From Brevundimonas nasdae (GTDB lineage Bacteria; Pseudomonadota; Alphaproteobacteria; Caulobacterales; Caulobacteraceae): a DNA stretch of 64,000 nt. Within the stretch, counting starts at the first letter, position 1, and each line of letters starts with the position of its first letter. The DNA lies in assembly GCF_016654005.1 (NCBI RefSeq), contig NZ_JAEPWN010000007.1, positions 158,857-222,856 on the forward strand, in the 5' to 3' direction. The notes under the pieces are model-generated. The model worked only from the letters and a program-made list of their open reading frames with translations, was not told the DNA's origin and searched no databases. Positions 49,530-61,949 of the stretch are shown in pieces. Position numbers and translations under genes: made by a program.

Positions 49530-52190
49530 CTACAGCGCCGCTTTAAGATAGGGGGCGGTGAGACTGCCTTCCGCTTCCGCAACGACGCCAGGGACGCCGC
49601 TGGCAACGATACGGCCACCGTCTTCCCCGGCCCCCGGTCCCAGATCGATGATCCAGTCTGCCTGTGTGATGGCGCGCATGTCATGTTCTACGACTACAAC
49701 CGTATTGCCGGCGTCGACGAGGCCCTGCAGATGTTGCATCAGCCGGTCCGCATCGGAGGGGTGAAGCCCCGAAGTTGGCTCGTCGAGGATGTAGATCGTG
49801 TTGCCGCGTTGAGCGCGTTGCAGTTCAGCCGCCAGCTTGATGCGCTGCGCTTCCCCGCCAGACAGCTCGGTCGCCGGCTGTCCGAGCCTCAGATAGCCAA
49901 GACCGATCTCCCGCAACACGTCGAGGGAGCGCATCACAGACGCCTCGTCAGCGAAGAAATCGCACGCATCGTCGACCGTCAGTTCGAGCACCTGGGCGAT
50001 ATTGCGCCCGTTCCATTCGACTTCGAGCGTTTGCGGGTTGTAGCGAGAGCCATGACAGGTCGAGCACGGCGCAAAAACGCTCGGCAGGAACAGCAGCTCC
50101 ACCATGACGTATCCCTCGCCCTCGCACACAGGGCAGCGACCTTGCGCGACGTTGAACGAGAACCTGCCCGGGCTATAGTGTCGCCGGCGGGCGAGCGGCG
50201 TATCAGCGAAGATCCTTCGCACATGGTCGAACATGCCGCTGTAGGTGGATAGGTTCGAGCGCGGCGTGCGGCCGATCGGTTTCTGATCGACCCGCACTAG
50301 CCTGCGAACATGCTCCATGCCCGCGACAATGCGTCCTTCAGTATCGTTCTGAGCAACGTCGAGCAGAGGATCGATATCCTCCTCCTCGGCCACCGGAGAG
50401 CCGCCGAGGTGTTCCGTGACGAGCTCGGGCAGCGCCTGACTGACAAGACTGGATTTGCCCGATCCCGAAACGCCGGTGACAGCGGTGAAGCAGCCGATGG
50501 GAAACTCAACGTCGAGACCTTGAAGATTGTTACGCCTGATCCCTTCCAAGCGTAGCCACGCCTTGGGATCGCGCGGTGTGCGCTCACTGCGGAGCGGCTC
50601 TGCGAACAGGTAGCGGCGGGTGATCGAAGTCTCGACGTGGGCAAGCCCCTCTATCGGCCCGCTGTAGAGGACTTCACCACCCTTTTCTCCGGCTCCTGGC
50701 CCGACATCGACGAGCCATTCCGCGCGCCGGATCACGTCGAGATCATGTTCGACGACGAACAGGGAGTTACCCGCCGCCTTGAGACGTTCGAGGATAGTGA
50801 GCAAGGCTTCGCCATCTGCCGGGTGCAACCCTGCTGAAGGCTCGTCAAGCACATAGACCACGCCGAAAAGCTGTGACGACAGTTGGGTGGCAAGCCGCAA
50901 GCGCTGCAGCTCTCCGGAGGAGAGCGTCGGCGTGCTGCGGTCGAGCGAAATGTAGCCGAGGCCAAGATCGATCAGCGGCTCGAGCCGCTCGATCAATTCG
51001 CAGGCAAGGCGTTGGGCGGCGATCCGCTTCTCGTCGGAGAGATTGGGCGTGCGGCGTACGTCGGGCGCGCTCTTGTGCGCAGAGCCGCCCGCCGCAACCC
51101 GTTGTTCGACCGCTGCATCGCGGGCCGCTTTTTCCAGAACATGGCCCTTTGAGGGGGCTGAGACCGCCCCATACGCGCCATGCGCGACGGGCATCAGCAA
51201 GTCCTTCAGCTTGAGCATCGTCAGGTCGCCGAACTCGGCAATATCGAGGCCAGCGAATTTGACCGACAGGGCTTCGCGCTTCAGGCGCTTGCCGTCGCAG
51301 GTCGGGCAATCGCGGCCGATGATATATTGCGAGACGCGCTTCTTCATCAGCGCGCTTTTCGTGTTGGCGAAGGTTTCCAGCACATAGCGGCGCGCGCCGG
51401 TGAAGGTGCCCTGGTAGCTCGGCTCCATGCGGCGTTTGAGCGCCGTCCGGGTCTGTTCGGGCGTCAGGCCCGCATAGACCGGCACCGTCGGCGCCTCTTC
51501 AGTGAAGAGGATCCAGTCGCGATCCTTTTTCCGCAGGTCGCGCCACGGCGTATCGACGTCATAGCCGAGTGACACGAGGATATCGCGCAGGTTCTGGCCA
51601 TGCCATGCCGCCGGCCAGGCGGCGACTGCGCGTTCCCGGATCGTCAGCGTGTCGTCGGGCACCATCGTTTCTTCGGTCGCGTCATAGACGCGCCCGATGC
51701 CGTGACAGGTCGGGCAGGCCCCCGCGACCGTGTTGGGGGAGAAATCCTCCGCATAGAGCATCGGCTGATGGCGCGGATATTCGCCGACGCGCGAATAGAG
51801 CATCCGCACCAGGCTGGAGAGCGTCGTCACGCTGCCGACCGAGGATCGCGCGTTGGCCGAGCCGCGCTGCTGCTGCAACGCGACCGCAGGCGGCAAACCG
51901 TCGATCGCGTCGACCTCCGGCACGCCGGCCTGGTCGATCAGGCGACGGGCATAGGGCGCAACAGATTCCAGATAACGCCGCTGGGCTTCGGCATAAAGGG
52001 TGCCGAACGCGAGCGATGACTTGCCCGAGCCCGATATGCCGGTGAACACCACGAAGGCGTCGCGCGGTACATCGACGTCAATATTTTTGAGGTTATTCTG
52101 GCGCGCGCCGCGAACCTGCACGAAAGCGGACGGTCCCGTATGCCCATGATCGGTGATCGGCGTCGTCGCGTGAATATTCTTGTTCTTCAA
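49530..52190 (-). CDS. UvrA2-like ABC ATPase (excinuclease A paralogue)
   Basis: This 886-residue protein has two UvrA-type ABC modules with Walker A motifs [14 protein letters not shown] and [13 protein letters not shown] and signatures [12 protein letters not shown] and [12 protein letters not shown]. Zinc-finger-like pairs occur at CPTCHG/CPTCDG and CPVCEG/CSTCHG. At 886 residues it lacks room for the full UvrB-binding region of 940-residue UvrA, matching UvrA2 (DrrC-like) paralogues linked to DNA-binding drug or stress tolerance. It lies opposite to the PfpI gene. Island carriage suggests a role in DNA-damage or antibiotic tolerance rather than core repair. Confidence 0.9.
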   Translation of the reverse strand: MKNKNIHATTPITDHGHTGPSAFVQVRGARQNNLKNIDVDVPRDAFVVFTGISGSGKSSLAFGTLYAEAQRRYLESVAPYARRLIDQAGVPEVDAIDGLPPAVALQQQRGSANARSSVGSVTTLSSLVRMLYSRVGEYPRHQPMLYAEDFSPNTVAGACPTCHGIGRVYDATEETMVPDDTLTIRERAVAAWPAAWHGQNLRDILVSLGYDVDTPWRDLRKKDRDWILFTEEAPTVPVYAGLTPEQTRTALKRRMEPSYQGTFTGARRYVLETFANTKSALMKKRVSQYIIGRDCPTCDGKRLKREALSVKFAGLDIAEFGDLTMLKLKDLLMPVAHGAYGAVSAPSKGHVLEKAARDAAVEQRVAAGGSAHKSAPDVRRTPNLSDEKRIAAQRLACELIERLEPLIDLGLGYISLDRSTPTLSSGELQRLRLATQLSSQLFGVVYVLDEPSAGLHPADGEALLTILERLKAAGNSLFVVEHDLDVIRRAEWLVDVGPGAGEKGGEVLYSGPIEGLAHVETSITRRYLFAEPLRSERTPRDPKAWLRLEGIRRNNLQGLDVEFPIGCFTAVTGVSGSGKSSLVSQALPELVTEHLGGSPVAEEEDIDPLLDVAQNDTEGRIVAGMEHVRRLVRVDQKPIGRTPRSNLSTYSGMFDHVRRIFADTPLARRRHYSPGRFSFNVAQGRCPVCEGEGYVMVELLFLPSVFAPCSTCHGSRYNPQTLEVEWNGRNIAQVLELTVDDACDFFADEASVMRSLDVLREIGLGYLRLGQPATELSGGEAQRIKLAAELQRAQRGNTIYILDEPTSGLHPSDADRLMQHLQGLVDAGNTVVVVEHDMRAITQADWIIDLGPGAGEDGGRIVASGVPGVVAEAEGSLTAPYLKAAL

Positions 52191-52655
52191 TTCAGTCTTC
52201 CTGCCCTATACGCCCGTGCGGCCCCTGGGTTCATCACAGTCGGGTAACAGAGGAATGCATTTCCGACTCAATACATCCAGCGGCCAGGCTGGCCCGATGT
52301 TCGGCACCTATGAAATATTTTTCCAGCATTAGACCAAAACCATTTTCCCGTTGGGTCGCGCGACGAGGCCAGACACACTCCGCTGGTAAGCGCCTGGGCC
52401 AGGCGGCCCTGGTCCGTGCCGCTATCGGCATGTAACGACCGCACTTCGGCGCTTGTTACCGCATCGCGACGCGTTGCCCATTTGCCAGAGCGCGCTTCAT
52501 CATGGCCGGGGTCGGGCCATGATGACGGCCGAGTTGTCGATCCGAGCGCCTCGCGCCGCTTCGGATCGGCGGGTCAGTAGTGAATGACCTGATGAGCCCG
52601 AGCAGCAGCGCCGATTGCACGAAATTGAGCAGGCGGTGGCTGGCGGAGGTATTGG
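52191..52655. other. 465-bp gap between UvrA2 and PsiE
   Basis: Only weak frames occur (minus 52234-52431 and 52456-52655) with no family resemblance and no good ribosome sites. I see no RNA gene or terminator here. It may hold decayed coding sequence. Confidence 0.4.
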
Positions 52656-53135
52656 TCAGCGCGTCTCGTGGCCTCCGAGTTCGCGTCGGTCCTGATCGCG
52701 CACCAGCCAGTGGACAGCGCCGAGCGCAAGCGCCGCGCCCGCGAGTGCTGCAATCTTGGATGATTCCGTCTCGCTGAGGTCCAGGATGATGAATTTGCGC
52801 GCGATGGCGAGGAGCGCGATCAGCACGATCGTGCGGACTTGGAGGATCCCCAAGCTGCGCTCGGTCGCAACAAGAAGGGAGCGCTTGAACTCGAGCGCGA
52901 TCACCACGGTGAAGATCATGCCGAACACCACTTGGAAAGTGGCGTAGTCGAGCGTGTCGAATGCCCCCAGAAGCAAGCGGTTCACGACTTCGCGCATCAG
53001 CGCCCAGACCGACGCCACGATGATCGCCGCAATGATGACGCTGAGGACGAAGATGACAACTTGCTCGAACTTCTCGTAGAGCGTCATCGCCGACCATTGT
53101 TCACGGGTCAGCCCGGATCGTTGCGAGTCTTTCAT
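52656..53135 (-). CDS. psiE: PsiE-like (phosphate-starvation-inducible) membrane protein
   Basis: This 159-residue inner-membrane protein belongs to the PsiE family. It has four hydrophobic segments: VVIFVLSVIIAAIIVASVWA, then FQVVFGMIFTVVIALEF, TIVLIALLAIARKFIIL and AALAGAALALGAVHWLV. PsiE copies are regular members of transmissible stress-tolerance loci beside small heat-shock proteins and ClpG; its mechanism is unknown. Its ATG is at 53135 with a purine-rich leader. It is transcribed toward UvrA2 and away from the Hsp20 genes' promoter, probably as their distal operon member. Confidence 0.85.
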   Translation of the reverse strand: MKDSQRSGLTREQWSAMTLYEKFEQVVIFVLSVIIAAIIVASVWALMREVVNRLLLGAFDTLDYATFQVVFGMIFTVVIALEFKRSLLVATERSLGILQVRTIVLIALLAIARKFIILDLSETESSKIAALAGAALALGAVHWLVRDQDRRELGGHETR

Positions 53136-53249
53136 GATTGCCTCTAGAAAGCCGCCCCGGAGAGACAGGCTCCCCGGGGCTTTGCCAGACGGTGCGATAT
53201 CGCACGGAGCGGAGGGGACGCCGCAAACCGGCGACCCCCATGTGGCAAA

Positions 53250-53741
53250 TCAGCCGTTCTTGACCTCGATGCGCTTGACCTTGGCCTGCGCCTCGGGAGT
53301 CTGGGGCAGCTTGATCGTCAGAACCCCGTTCTTGAACGATGCTTGCGCCTTTTCGCCATCCACACCGGGGGGGAGCGGAATTGTCCGGTAGATCGCGCCG
53401 TAGCTGCGCTCGGAGAGATAGTATCCCTTCTTCTCCTCTTGGCGCTCGATCTTCTTCTCCCCCTTCACAGTCAACATGTCATCGTTGACCGTCACCTCGA
53501 GGTCCTTCATCTCCATGCCGGGCAGCTCGATCGACACTTCGATCGCCTTGTCGGTCTCAACCATGTCAGATTTGGCTTCGCCGCTGCCCCAGGGCCATTC
53601 GAACTGACCGACCCGGTTCCAGAAGTTCTCGAACACATGGTTCATTTCGCGCTGGAGCGTCGCGATCGAGTCGTCTTCGCTGCTCTTGGCGTCTGGCGCG
53701 CCGTCCTTGCGCGCCCAGGGGATCAGGTCCTTGATCTGCAT
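53250..53741 (-). CDS. Small heat-shock protein Hsp20 (copy 1)
   Basis: This 163-residue alpha-crystallin-domain chaperone holds unfolding proteins for disaggregation by ClpG. The domain spans about residues 55-150, with IEVSIELPGMEMKDLEVTVN and the hallmark ASFKNGVLTIKLP. The N-terminus MQIKDLIPWARK is typical of island Hsp20 proteins, and the short C-terminal tail ends KRIEVKNG. AAGGAGACACC precedes ATG 53741. It is intact, unlike the two neighbouring Hsp20 genes, and presumably belongs to the same operon driven from near 54700. Confidence 0.92.
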   Translation of the reverse strand: MQIKDLIPWARKDGAPDAKSSEDDSIATLQREMNHVFENFWNRVGQFEWPWGSGEAKSDMVETDKAIEVSIELPGMEMKDLEVTVNDDMLTVKGEKKIERQEEKKGYYLSERSYGAIYRTIPLPPGVDGEKAQASFKNGVLTIKLPQTPEAQAKVKRIEVKNG

Positions 53742-53761
53742 GATGGTGTCTCCTTCGATTT

Positions 53762-54171
53762 TCAGGCGCCTTTGACGGCGATCCTTTTTGGCTGCGCTTC
53801 AGGGGCTCGGGGGAGCGTCAAAGTGAGGACGCCTCCGCGCATCTCGGCCTCGATCCTGTCGGGGTCGAAATCCTCGGAAAGCGTGAAGCCCTCTCGAAAT
53901 CACCCTCGCCATATTCGGCATAGGCAAGTTCCAGGTTTTCTGGCCGCATCGGCTCAACCTTGCCGCGAATCGTCAGCACGCGGTTTTCGAGTGTGATTTC
54001 GACCGCATCGGCGGCGACCCCAGGCATTTCGAGCATCATGGAGACACCCTGATCGGTCTCGACAATATCGGTCAGCGGGCGGTAGATGCCGCCGCCGCCG
54101 CCGCCGCCGCCGGCGGTCTCGGGCGCGTCGGTCGGCGTCTTTTCGGTGGCTTGCGTGATGTCGGTGCTCAT
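53762..54171 (-). pseudogene. Small heat-shock protein Hsp20 (copy 2), frameshifted
   Basis: The frame from ATG 54171 (AGGAGCTGGAACG upstream) gives an Hsp20 with VSMMLEMPGVAADAVEITLENRVLTI. It breaks at EGDFERA; continuing in another frame reads FTLSEDFDPDRIEAEMRGG, then VLTLTLPRAPEAQPKRIAVK and a stop at 53762. Inserting one base near 53888 (GCCC/GGCCC) restores a full protein. An eight-glycine run (GCC repeats near 54088-54111) lies in the linker. The break may be a sequencing error; otherwise the alpha-crystallin C-terminus is lost. Confidence 0.85.
54088..54111. repeat. GCC trinucleotide repeat (8 units)
   Basis: Eight GCC units encode Gly8 in the N-terminal linker of Hsp20 copy 2. Slippage here would change linker length without changing the frame. 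Confidence 0.7.
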
Positions 54172-54185
54172 CGTTCCAGCTCCTA

Positions 54186-54611
54186 TCAGGCTGCCTTGAT
54201 CTCGATTTTCTTTGGCTTTTCTGCCTCGGGACGGGAGATGGCGATCCGCAATACGCCTTTCGTCATCTTCGCCTCCACCTTGTCATCCGAAGCCGTGAAT
54301 GGCAGGCGGATAGCGCGGGAAAACTTGCCATAACCGCGTTCGTTGCGGTGCCAGCGCGCACCTTCGGGAACCTCGGGCAGCTTGCGTTCGCCCGACAGCG
54401 TCAGGACGTTGTCCTTGGCCGAAATTTCAATGTCGCCCGGTTCGATACCGGGAAGTTCACCAGTGACGGCGACGGCCTCGGAGCCTTGCCACACATTCAC
54501 CGCCGGGAACGCCGCGCGGGACGGGGGCCAGAAGCCGCGGTCGAGATCGCGCATCATGGAGGGCATCAGCGCGAAGGGATCGCTGCGGCACAGATATGTC
54601 GGCTAGAGCAT
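54186..54611 (-). CDS. Small heat-shock protein Hsp20 (copy 3), amber codon at position 3
   Basis: The alpha-crystallin domain is complete: VAVTGELPGIEPGDIEISAK to AKMTKGVLRIAIS and PKKIEIKAA. AGGAGG (complement of 54618-54623) sits six bases before ATG 54611, but the first codons read ATG CTC TAG. In-frame sequence then continues CCG ACA TAT CTG TGC CGC AGC GAT CCC TTC GCG CTG into the next ATG at 54566 (MPSMMRDLDRGFWPP), typical of a native Hsp20 N-terminus. Either the gene is weakly expressed from 54566, or TAG is a mutation. It is promoter-proximal and divergent from marR. Confidence 0.8.
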
Positions 54612-54729
54612 TGCTGGCCTCCTGTTGCTGATCGATGCCCCCGAACCGGCGGCATGGTCCGACCGGGCAACGGTGCCGGCTGGATGTCGGTTCGGAGACC
54701 GCCCATCAAGATAGGCGGGCCCATTTATT

Positions 54730-54754
54730 ATGCAAGCATATATGGTGCTTGCAT
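54730..54754. promoter_or_regulatory. MarR operator: 9-bp perfect inverted repeat
   Basis: ATGCAAGCA (54730-54738) and TGCTTGCAT (54746-54754) are perfect arms around a 7-bp AT-rich spacer. The site lies in the AT-rich region between the divergent Hsp20 operon and the MarR-FtsH-ClpG genes. This size and symmetry suit a MarR dimer, which could control both directions. Confidence 0.75.
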
Positions 54755-54813
54755 TGCACTTTGGGTGGACCGCAGTCTATCCTGTTTCTCATGCAGACGG
54801 AGGAAAGATACCC

Positions 54814-55242
54814 TTGATCACTTCTGATCTCGCCCTGATCGGGACGACGATCCACCGGGTCGCGCAGCTCATCCAGCAGCGGATTGACAACGAGATTGGC
54901 GACAGCGGCCTGACCCGCCTGTCCTGGATGGGGGCGGCACATGTCGAGGATTCGCCCGGGCTGACCATCGGCGATCTGGCCGGGCGGCTGGAGGTGGGCC
55001 GGGCCACTGCGGGCCAGCTCGTCGATCGCATGGTACGGGGCGGTTGGGTAGAGCGGTGGGCGTCACCCGACGACCGACGGGCGCAGATCGTCACGGCAAC
55101 GCCAAAGGCCAGGGCGATGCTGGAGGAGCTCGAGCCGCGGCAATCGGCGCTCGAAGATGAGATCCTGCAGGATCTGTCGGCGGACGAGAGGCGCATTCTG
55201 CTGGCGCTGCTCGAGCGGATCAGGGCGCGGCTCGGGCGCTAG
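54814..55242 (+). CDS. MarR-family transcriptional regulator
   Basis: This 142-residue winged-helix repressor has the MarR core: LSWMGAAHVEDSPGLTIGDLA and RLEVGRATAGQLVDRMVRGG (recognition helix), then the wing SPDDRRAQIVTATPKG-like. TTG 54814 is the probable start because GGAGGAAAG precedes it; the ORF open from 54730 would translate through the operator. It begins the rightward operon with ftsH and clpG 18 bp downstream and likely represses the island in both directions. The ligand is unknown. Confidence 0.88.
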   Translation: MITSDLALIGTTIHRVAQLIQQRIDNEIGDSGLTRLSWMGAAHVEDSPGLTIGDLAGRLEVGRATAGQLVDRMVRGGWVERWASPDDRRAQIVTATPKARAMLEELEPRQSALEDEILQDLSADERRILLALLERIRARLGR

Positions 55243-55259
55243 GGAAAAGGAAAAACCGT

Positions 55260-56900
55260 TTGGAAAAGAAGACCGAATACAGCATCTGGTACTGGGTGAT
55301 GCTTTCATAGCTGTGATCTTCATCCAGGATCTGATCGCCGGCTGGCAATCCGTGGCTCCCATCAGCTACAGCCAATTCGAAACCTATCTCGAGGACGGCA
55401 GGGTCGCGTCGGTCGCGGTCGGGTCAGACACCATCACCGGCGCCTTCACCGAACTCGTCGACGGCAAGAGCCAGTTCGTGACGACGGTCGTGGATCCCGG
55501 GATCCTGCAGCGGATCGACCGCTCCGGCGTCGAGATCACGGGCGTTCCTCAGAATACTTTTTTCGGCACACTGATTTCCTGGGTGGCGCCAGCGCTTGTC
55601 TTCTTCGGAATCTGGATGCTGCTGTTCCGCAAGTTCGCCGACAAGCAGGGTTTTGGCGGCTTCATATCCCCAAAGGCATATCGCTCGTCGGGCCGCCGGG
55701 AACCGGCAAGACGCTTCTGGCGCGCGCGGTGGCAGGCGAGACCGGCGTGACCTTCTTTTCGATCTCGCGATCAGAGTTCGTCGAGATGTTCGTGGGCGTC
55801 GGTACCGCACGGGTGCGCGACCTGTTCGAGCAGGCCCGGAAATCGGCCCCGGCAATCATCTTCATCGACGAACTCGACGCTCTTGGATGGCGCGCTCCTC
55901 CGGCCAGATCGCCGGTGGCCATGATGAGCGTGAGCAGACGCTGAACCAGCTTCTGACCGAGCTCGACGGCTTCGACCCTTCAGTGGGCATCGTGCTCCTG
56001 GCCGCCACCAACCGACCCGAGATTCTCGACCCCGCGCTGCTGCGTGCGGGACGCTTCGACCGTCAGGTGCTGGTGGACCGGCCCGACAAGACGGGGCGTG
56101 TGCAGATCTTGAACGTGCACATGAAGAAAGTGACGCTCGCCCCAGACGTCGATGCCGAGAAGGTCGCAGCTCTTACTCCCGGCTCTTCCGGCGCGGATCT
56201 TGCCAATCTCGTCAACGAGGCAGCATTGCTCGCCACGCGCCGCAAGGCTGATGCGGTGACGATGGACGACTTCAACAATGCGGTGGAACGCATCATCGCC
56301 GGGTTGGAAAAGAAGAACCGCGTGCTCAATCCGCGCGAACGCGAGATCGTGGCGCACCACGAGATGGGGCACGCGCTGGTGGCGATGGCTCTGCCGGGGG
56401 TGGACCCGGTGCACAAGGTCTCGATCATACCGCGCGGGATTGGCGCGCTCGGCTACACCATCCAGCGCCGACCGAGGACCGCTTCCTGATGACGCGGGAG
56501 GAACTCGAAACCAAGATCGCAGTCCTGCTTGGCGGGCGCGCAGCAGAGAAGATCATCTACGATCATGTCTCGACCGGGGCGGCGGACGATCTGGTCAAGG
56601 CGACCGACATCGCCCGCGCCATGGTCGCGCGGTACGGGATGGACGAAGACCTCGGGCATGTCAGCTACGACACCGATCGGCCCGGCTTTCTCGGCACCGG
56701 CGACCAGTGTTCCTGGCTAACCGCCGCTACAGCGACGCCAATGCTGAGCGGATGGACGCGAAGGTGCGCGACATCGTGGATGGCGTGTTTAAGCGCACCC
56801 TCACCTTTCTTGAAACCAATCTGGATCTTCTCGAGCAATCGGCGCAGGATCTCCTGCAACGAGAGACAGGTCGCTGCGTGACACTGTCACTGGCACCTGA
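55260..56900 (+). pseudogene. ftsH: FtsH-like membrane AAA protease, degraded
   Basis: Pieces in several frames assemble into an island-type FtsH. These are the TM start and periplasmic domain ([20 protein letters not shown]), Walker [31 protein letters not shown], Walker [10 protein letters not shown] and the zinc site HHEMGHALV. Breaks occur near 55305, 55885, 56468 and 56709; each could be repaired by one base. At about 55664 the sequence jumps from KQGFGGF to [12 protein letters not shown], losing about 60 residues including the DVAGVDEAK region. Zn-protease and AAA modules otherwise look good. Even if the single-base breaks are errors, the internal deletion probably kills ATPase function. 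Confidence 0.85.
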
Positions 56901-56926
56901 CTGGATAATGAAGACGGAGAAGACGA

Positions 56927-59833
<2,907 letters not shown>

Positions 59834-59911
59834 CGTCGTGAAGGACTGGCCGGCGCGATGACGGTCGCGCCGGCTCATTTCGTCAAAAAGCGACAAGCAA
59901 GGTCATACGGC

Positions 59912-61093
59912 ATGGAAGTCATCAGAGCATTTCGCAATCTCGACCGGCACGGCCAACAGCGCGCGCCTGAGGTCATCGAGGAAGAGGTGCGGCAACTTGA
60001 ACCGCATCTTGTAAGCTTCCGCGAGGATTTCGTCCGGCTCGAAGTCGTCGCCTCCCAGACGAGCGGCAAGACGCGCATCCAGGTCAGCCTGCGCCTCCAA
60101 CTGCCCTCGGGCGTGATCGCGGCACAGGAAGAGGGGGTCGAGATCGAGCCTGTCCTGCGCAAGGCCTTTGCCGACCTGCGCCAGCGGGTTGACCGGTATG
60201 TGGCGCGCCTCAAGCATGAACCGGACTGGAAGCGCCCGGCCCGTCGCCGCCGCATCGGCGCGCTTCTGCCCCCGGCACGCGATGCGGCCGAGTCGAACCG
60301 GCGGGCGATGTATTTCGACCTGATCGAGGATCATCTGGACCGGGTCCATGACGCCGTCCGGCGCGAACTGACCTATCTCGAAGCCGGCGGATCGGTGCCG
60401 CCGGGCAGGCTCGGGGTCGACGATCTGGTCGATGCGATGGTTCTGAAGGGGCTCGAACGGTTCGAGACGCGGCCGACGGAATTCTCGGTCGGCGATTGGC
60501 TCTTGCGGCTGGCCCACGAGACCATCGAGGAGGAGGGACGTGCGGCCCGCCGGGCCCTGCCCGAGGACGCCGCCTCGCTCGACGCCGAGCCGGAGAAGCC
60601 CGCAGAGGATCCGACCGAAGCCGATCAGGAATTGTCCGAATTCCACCAGCCCGACGACGTGTTGCGGCTCGAGGATCTCGTCGCGGACGACAGCGTGACC
60701 GATCCCGAGAGAGAAGCTGAGCGGCATGAACTGGCGCAGTCGCTGCATCGCGCGATGGCCCAGCTTCCGGCGCTCTGGCGCCGCGTGCTGGAGCGGATCC
60801 ACCTTGCCGACAGCACGCCGGCCGAGGCCGCCGCGGCGCTCGGCCTGGATGCGGCCGAGGTCGACCGGATCGCCCTGTCCGCGGCCGCCTTTCTTCGCGC
60901 GAAACTGAACGAGGCCGGGTTCGCGGGCGAAACCGTCGAAACCGCGAACCTGGAACAGGAAATCGCCCGCACGGCGCGCCTGCCCCAACCGATCCTCGAA
61001 CGGCAGCGGATCGTCATTGCGATGCACGGCGAGGCGGCCATCCTGTCGCATGCCGAAAGCTCGCCCGATCATCCAGGAGGACGCATCGAATGA
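59912..61093 (+). CDS. Fusion of HPF/RaiA-like ribosome-hibernation domain to sigma-70-like regions 2 and 4
   Basis: This 393-residue protein is unusual. Residues 1-110 (MEVIRAFRNLDRHGQQ...VEIEPVLRKAFADLRQRVDR) have the beta-alpha-beta-beta-beta-alpha pattern of HPF/RaiA, which binds and idles ribosomes. Residues about 138-210 resemble sigma-70 region 2 (GRLGVDDLVDAMVLKGLERF; VGDWLLRLAHETIEEEG). After an acidic linker, about 275-335 resemble region 4 (MAQLPALWRRVLERIHLADS; TPAEAAAALGLDAAEVDRIA). It may couple translation arrest to transcription in stress. ATG 59912 is the homology-based start; 59858 is an alternative. It lies 78 bp after clpG. Confidence 0.75.
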   Translation: MEVIRAFRNLDRHGQQRAPEVIEEEVRQLEPHLVSFREDFVRLEVVASQTSGKTRIQVSLRLQLPSGVIAAQEEGVEIEPVLRKAFADLRQRVDRYVARLKHEPDWKRPARRRRIGALLPPARDAAESNRRAMYFDLIEDHLDRVHDAVRRELTYLEAGGSVPPGRLGVDDLVDAMVLKGLERFETRPTEFSVGDWLLRLAHETIEEEGRAARRALPEDAASLDAEPEKPAEDPTEADQELSEFHQPDDVLRLEDLVADDSVTDPEREAERHELAQSLHRAMAQLPALWRRVLERIHLADSTPAEAAAALGLDAAEVDRIALSAAAFLRAKLNEAGFAGETVETANLEQEIARTARLPQPILERQRIVIAMHGEAAILSHAESSPDHPGGRIE

Positions 61094-61737
61094 ACATCAA
61101 CTCGCTCAACCCGGCCCGGGACATCGAAGACATGCTCTGCACGCTGACGCGCAACTGGTGGCTGGTCATCCTGCGCGGCGTGCTGGCGGTGATCATCGCC
61201 GCGCTTGCGTTCCTGATGCCGGCTCAATCGCTCCTGGCTCTGACGCTGGTATTCGGCACCTTTTCCTTCGCCGATGGCGTGTTAGGCCTGATCTCCGCCA
61301 TTCGCAACATCCGGAAGGGCCGGCGGTGGGGTTGGCTCATGGTCAGCGGCCTGCTCGGCATCGCCACGGGAATCGTCGTCGTGATCTCGCCCTTCGTTGC
61401 CACACTCGTCCTAGCGACGTTCCTTTGGGCCAGTATTGCCTTCTGGTCCGTGTTCTCGGGTGCCCTCGAGATCGCGGCAGCGATCCGCCTGCGAAAGGAA
61501 ATCAACGGCGAAATCTGGCTGATCCTGAGCGGCCTTCTCTCGGTCGTTCTCGGTGTCGTCGTGACCTGGATGCTGCTGACGCGCCCGGTCGAAAGCTTCC
61601 TCGCGCTCGGCTGGCTGATCGGCTTCTACGCCGCGGTCTTCGGGGTGATGATGATCCTCCTCGGGCTACGGCTTCGCAAGGCGGATCGTTCGGACGGTGC
61701 GGCCTTCGATGACGCTCCCCCATCGGCAAAGGCGTGA
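61090..61737 (+). CDS. hdeD: HdeD-family acid-resistance membrane protein
   Basis: This 215-residue protein has six predicted membrane helices in the HdeD fold (WWLVILRGVLAVIIAALAFL, then SLLALTLVFGTFSFADGVLG and WGWLMVSGLLGIATGIVVVI). HdeD supports acid resistance and recurs in stress-tolerance loci. Its ATG overlaps the stop of the preceding gene by 4 bp (ATGA), indicating a continuous operon from clpG. The C-terminus is hydrophilic (RKADRSDGAAFDDAPPSAKA). A small gene starts at its stop. Confidence 0.9.
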   Translation: MNINSLNPARDIEDMLCTLTRNWWLVILRGVLAVIIAALAFLMPAQSLLALTLVFGTFSFADGVLGLISAIRNIRKGRRWGWLMVSGLLGIATGIVVVISPFVATLVLATFLWASIAFWSVFSGALEIAAAIRLRKEINGEIWLILSGLLSVVLGVVVTWMLLTRPVESFLALGWLIGFYAAVFGVMMILLGLRLRKADRSDGAAFDDAPPSAKA

Positions 61738-61949
61738 GGTGCCCTGTGGTGGATGACGGGCGACTTGCCGGCGAGGAGCACGATTTCACCCGATGGGACG
61801 AAACGATCTTCGACCGTTGCCTGAGTACCGGCTTCAATCCGTTCGGCAGCGGTCCGACGCCAATCTTCCCGCGGCACCGGGACGCAGAGGCGCCGGACGC
61901 CGATGCAAAGCCGTGCATGCCAACTGACACCGAAAATGCGGGGTGCTGA
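61734..61949 (+). CDS. Small hypothetical protein
   Basis: I do not recognise this 71-residue protein (RCPVVDDGRLAGEEHDFTRW...). A GTG start at 61734 overlaps the HdeD stop (GTGA), and its own stop overlaps the next ATG (TGATG). Such coupling on both sides supports translation. It has three cysteines, is acidic, and contains no membrane segment. It may be a small accessory factor or only a spacer. Confidence 0.55.
   Translation: MRCPVVDDGRLAGEEHDFTRWDETIFDRCLSTGFNPFGSGPTPIFPRHRDAEAPDADAKPCMPTDTENAGC

Noticed and set aside
53818..53880. Native C-terminus ISTPTGSRPRCAEASSL of Hsp20 copy 2
   Set aside because: It abandons the alpha-crystallin fold; the other frame carries the conserved GGVLTLTLP segment, so this end is a frameshift product.
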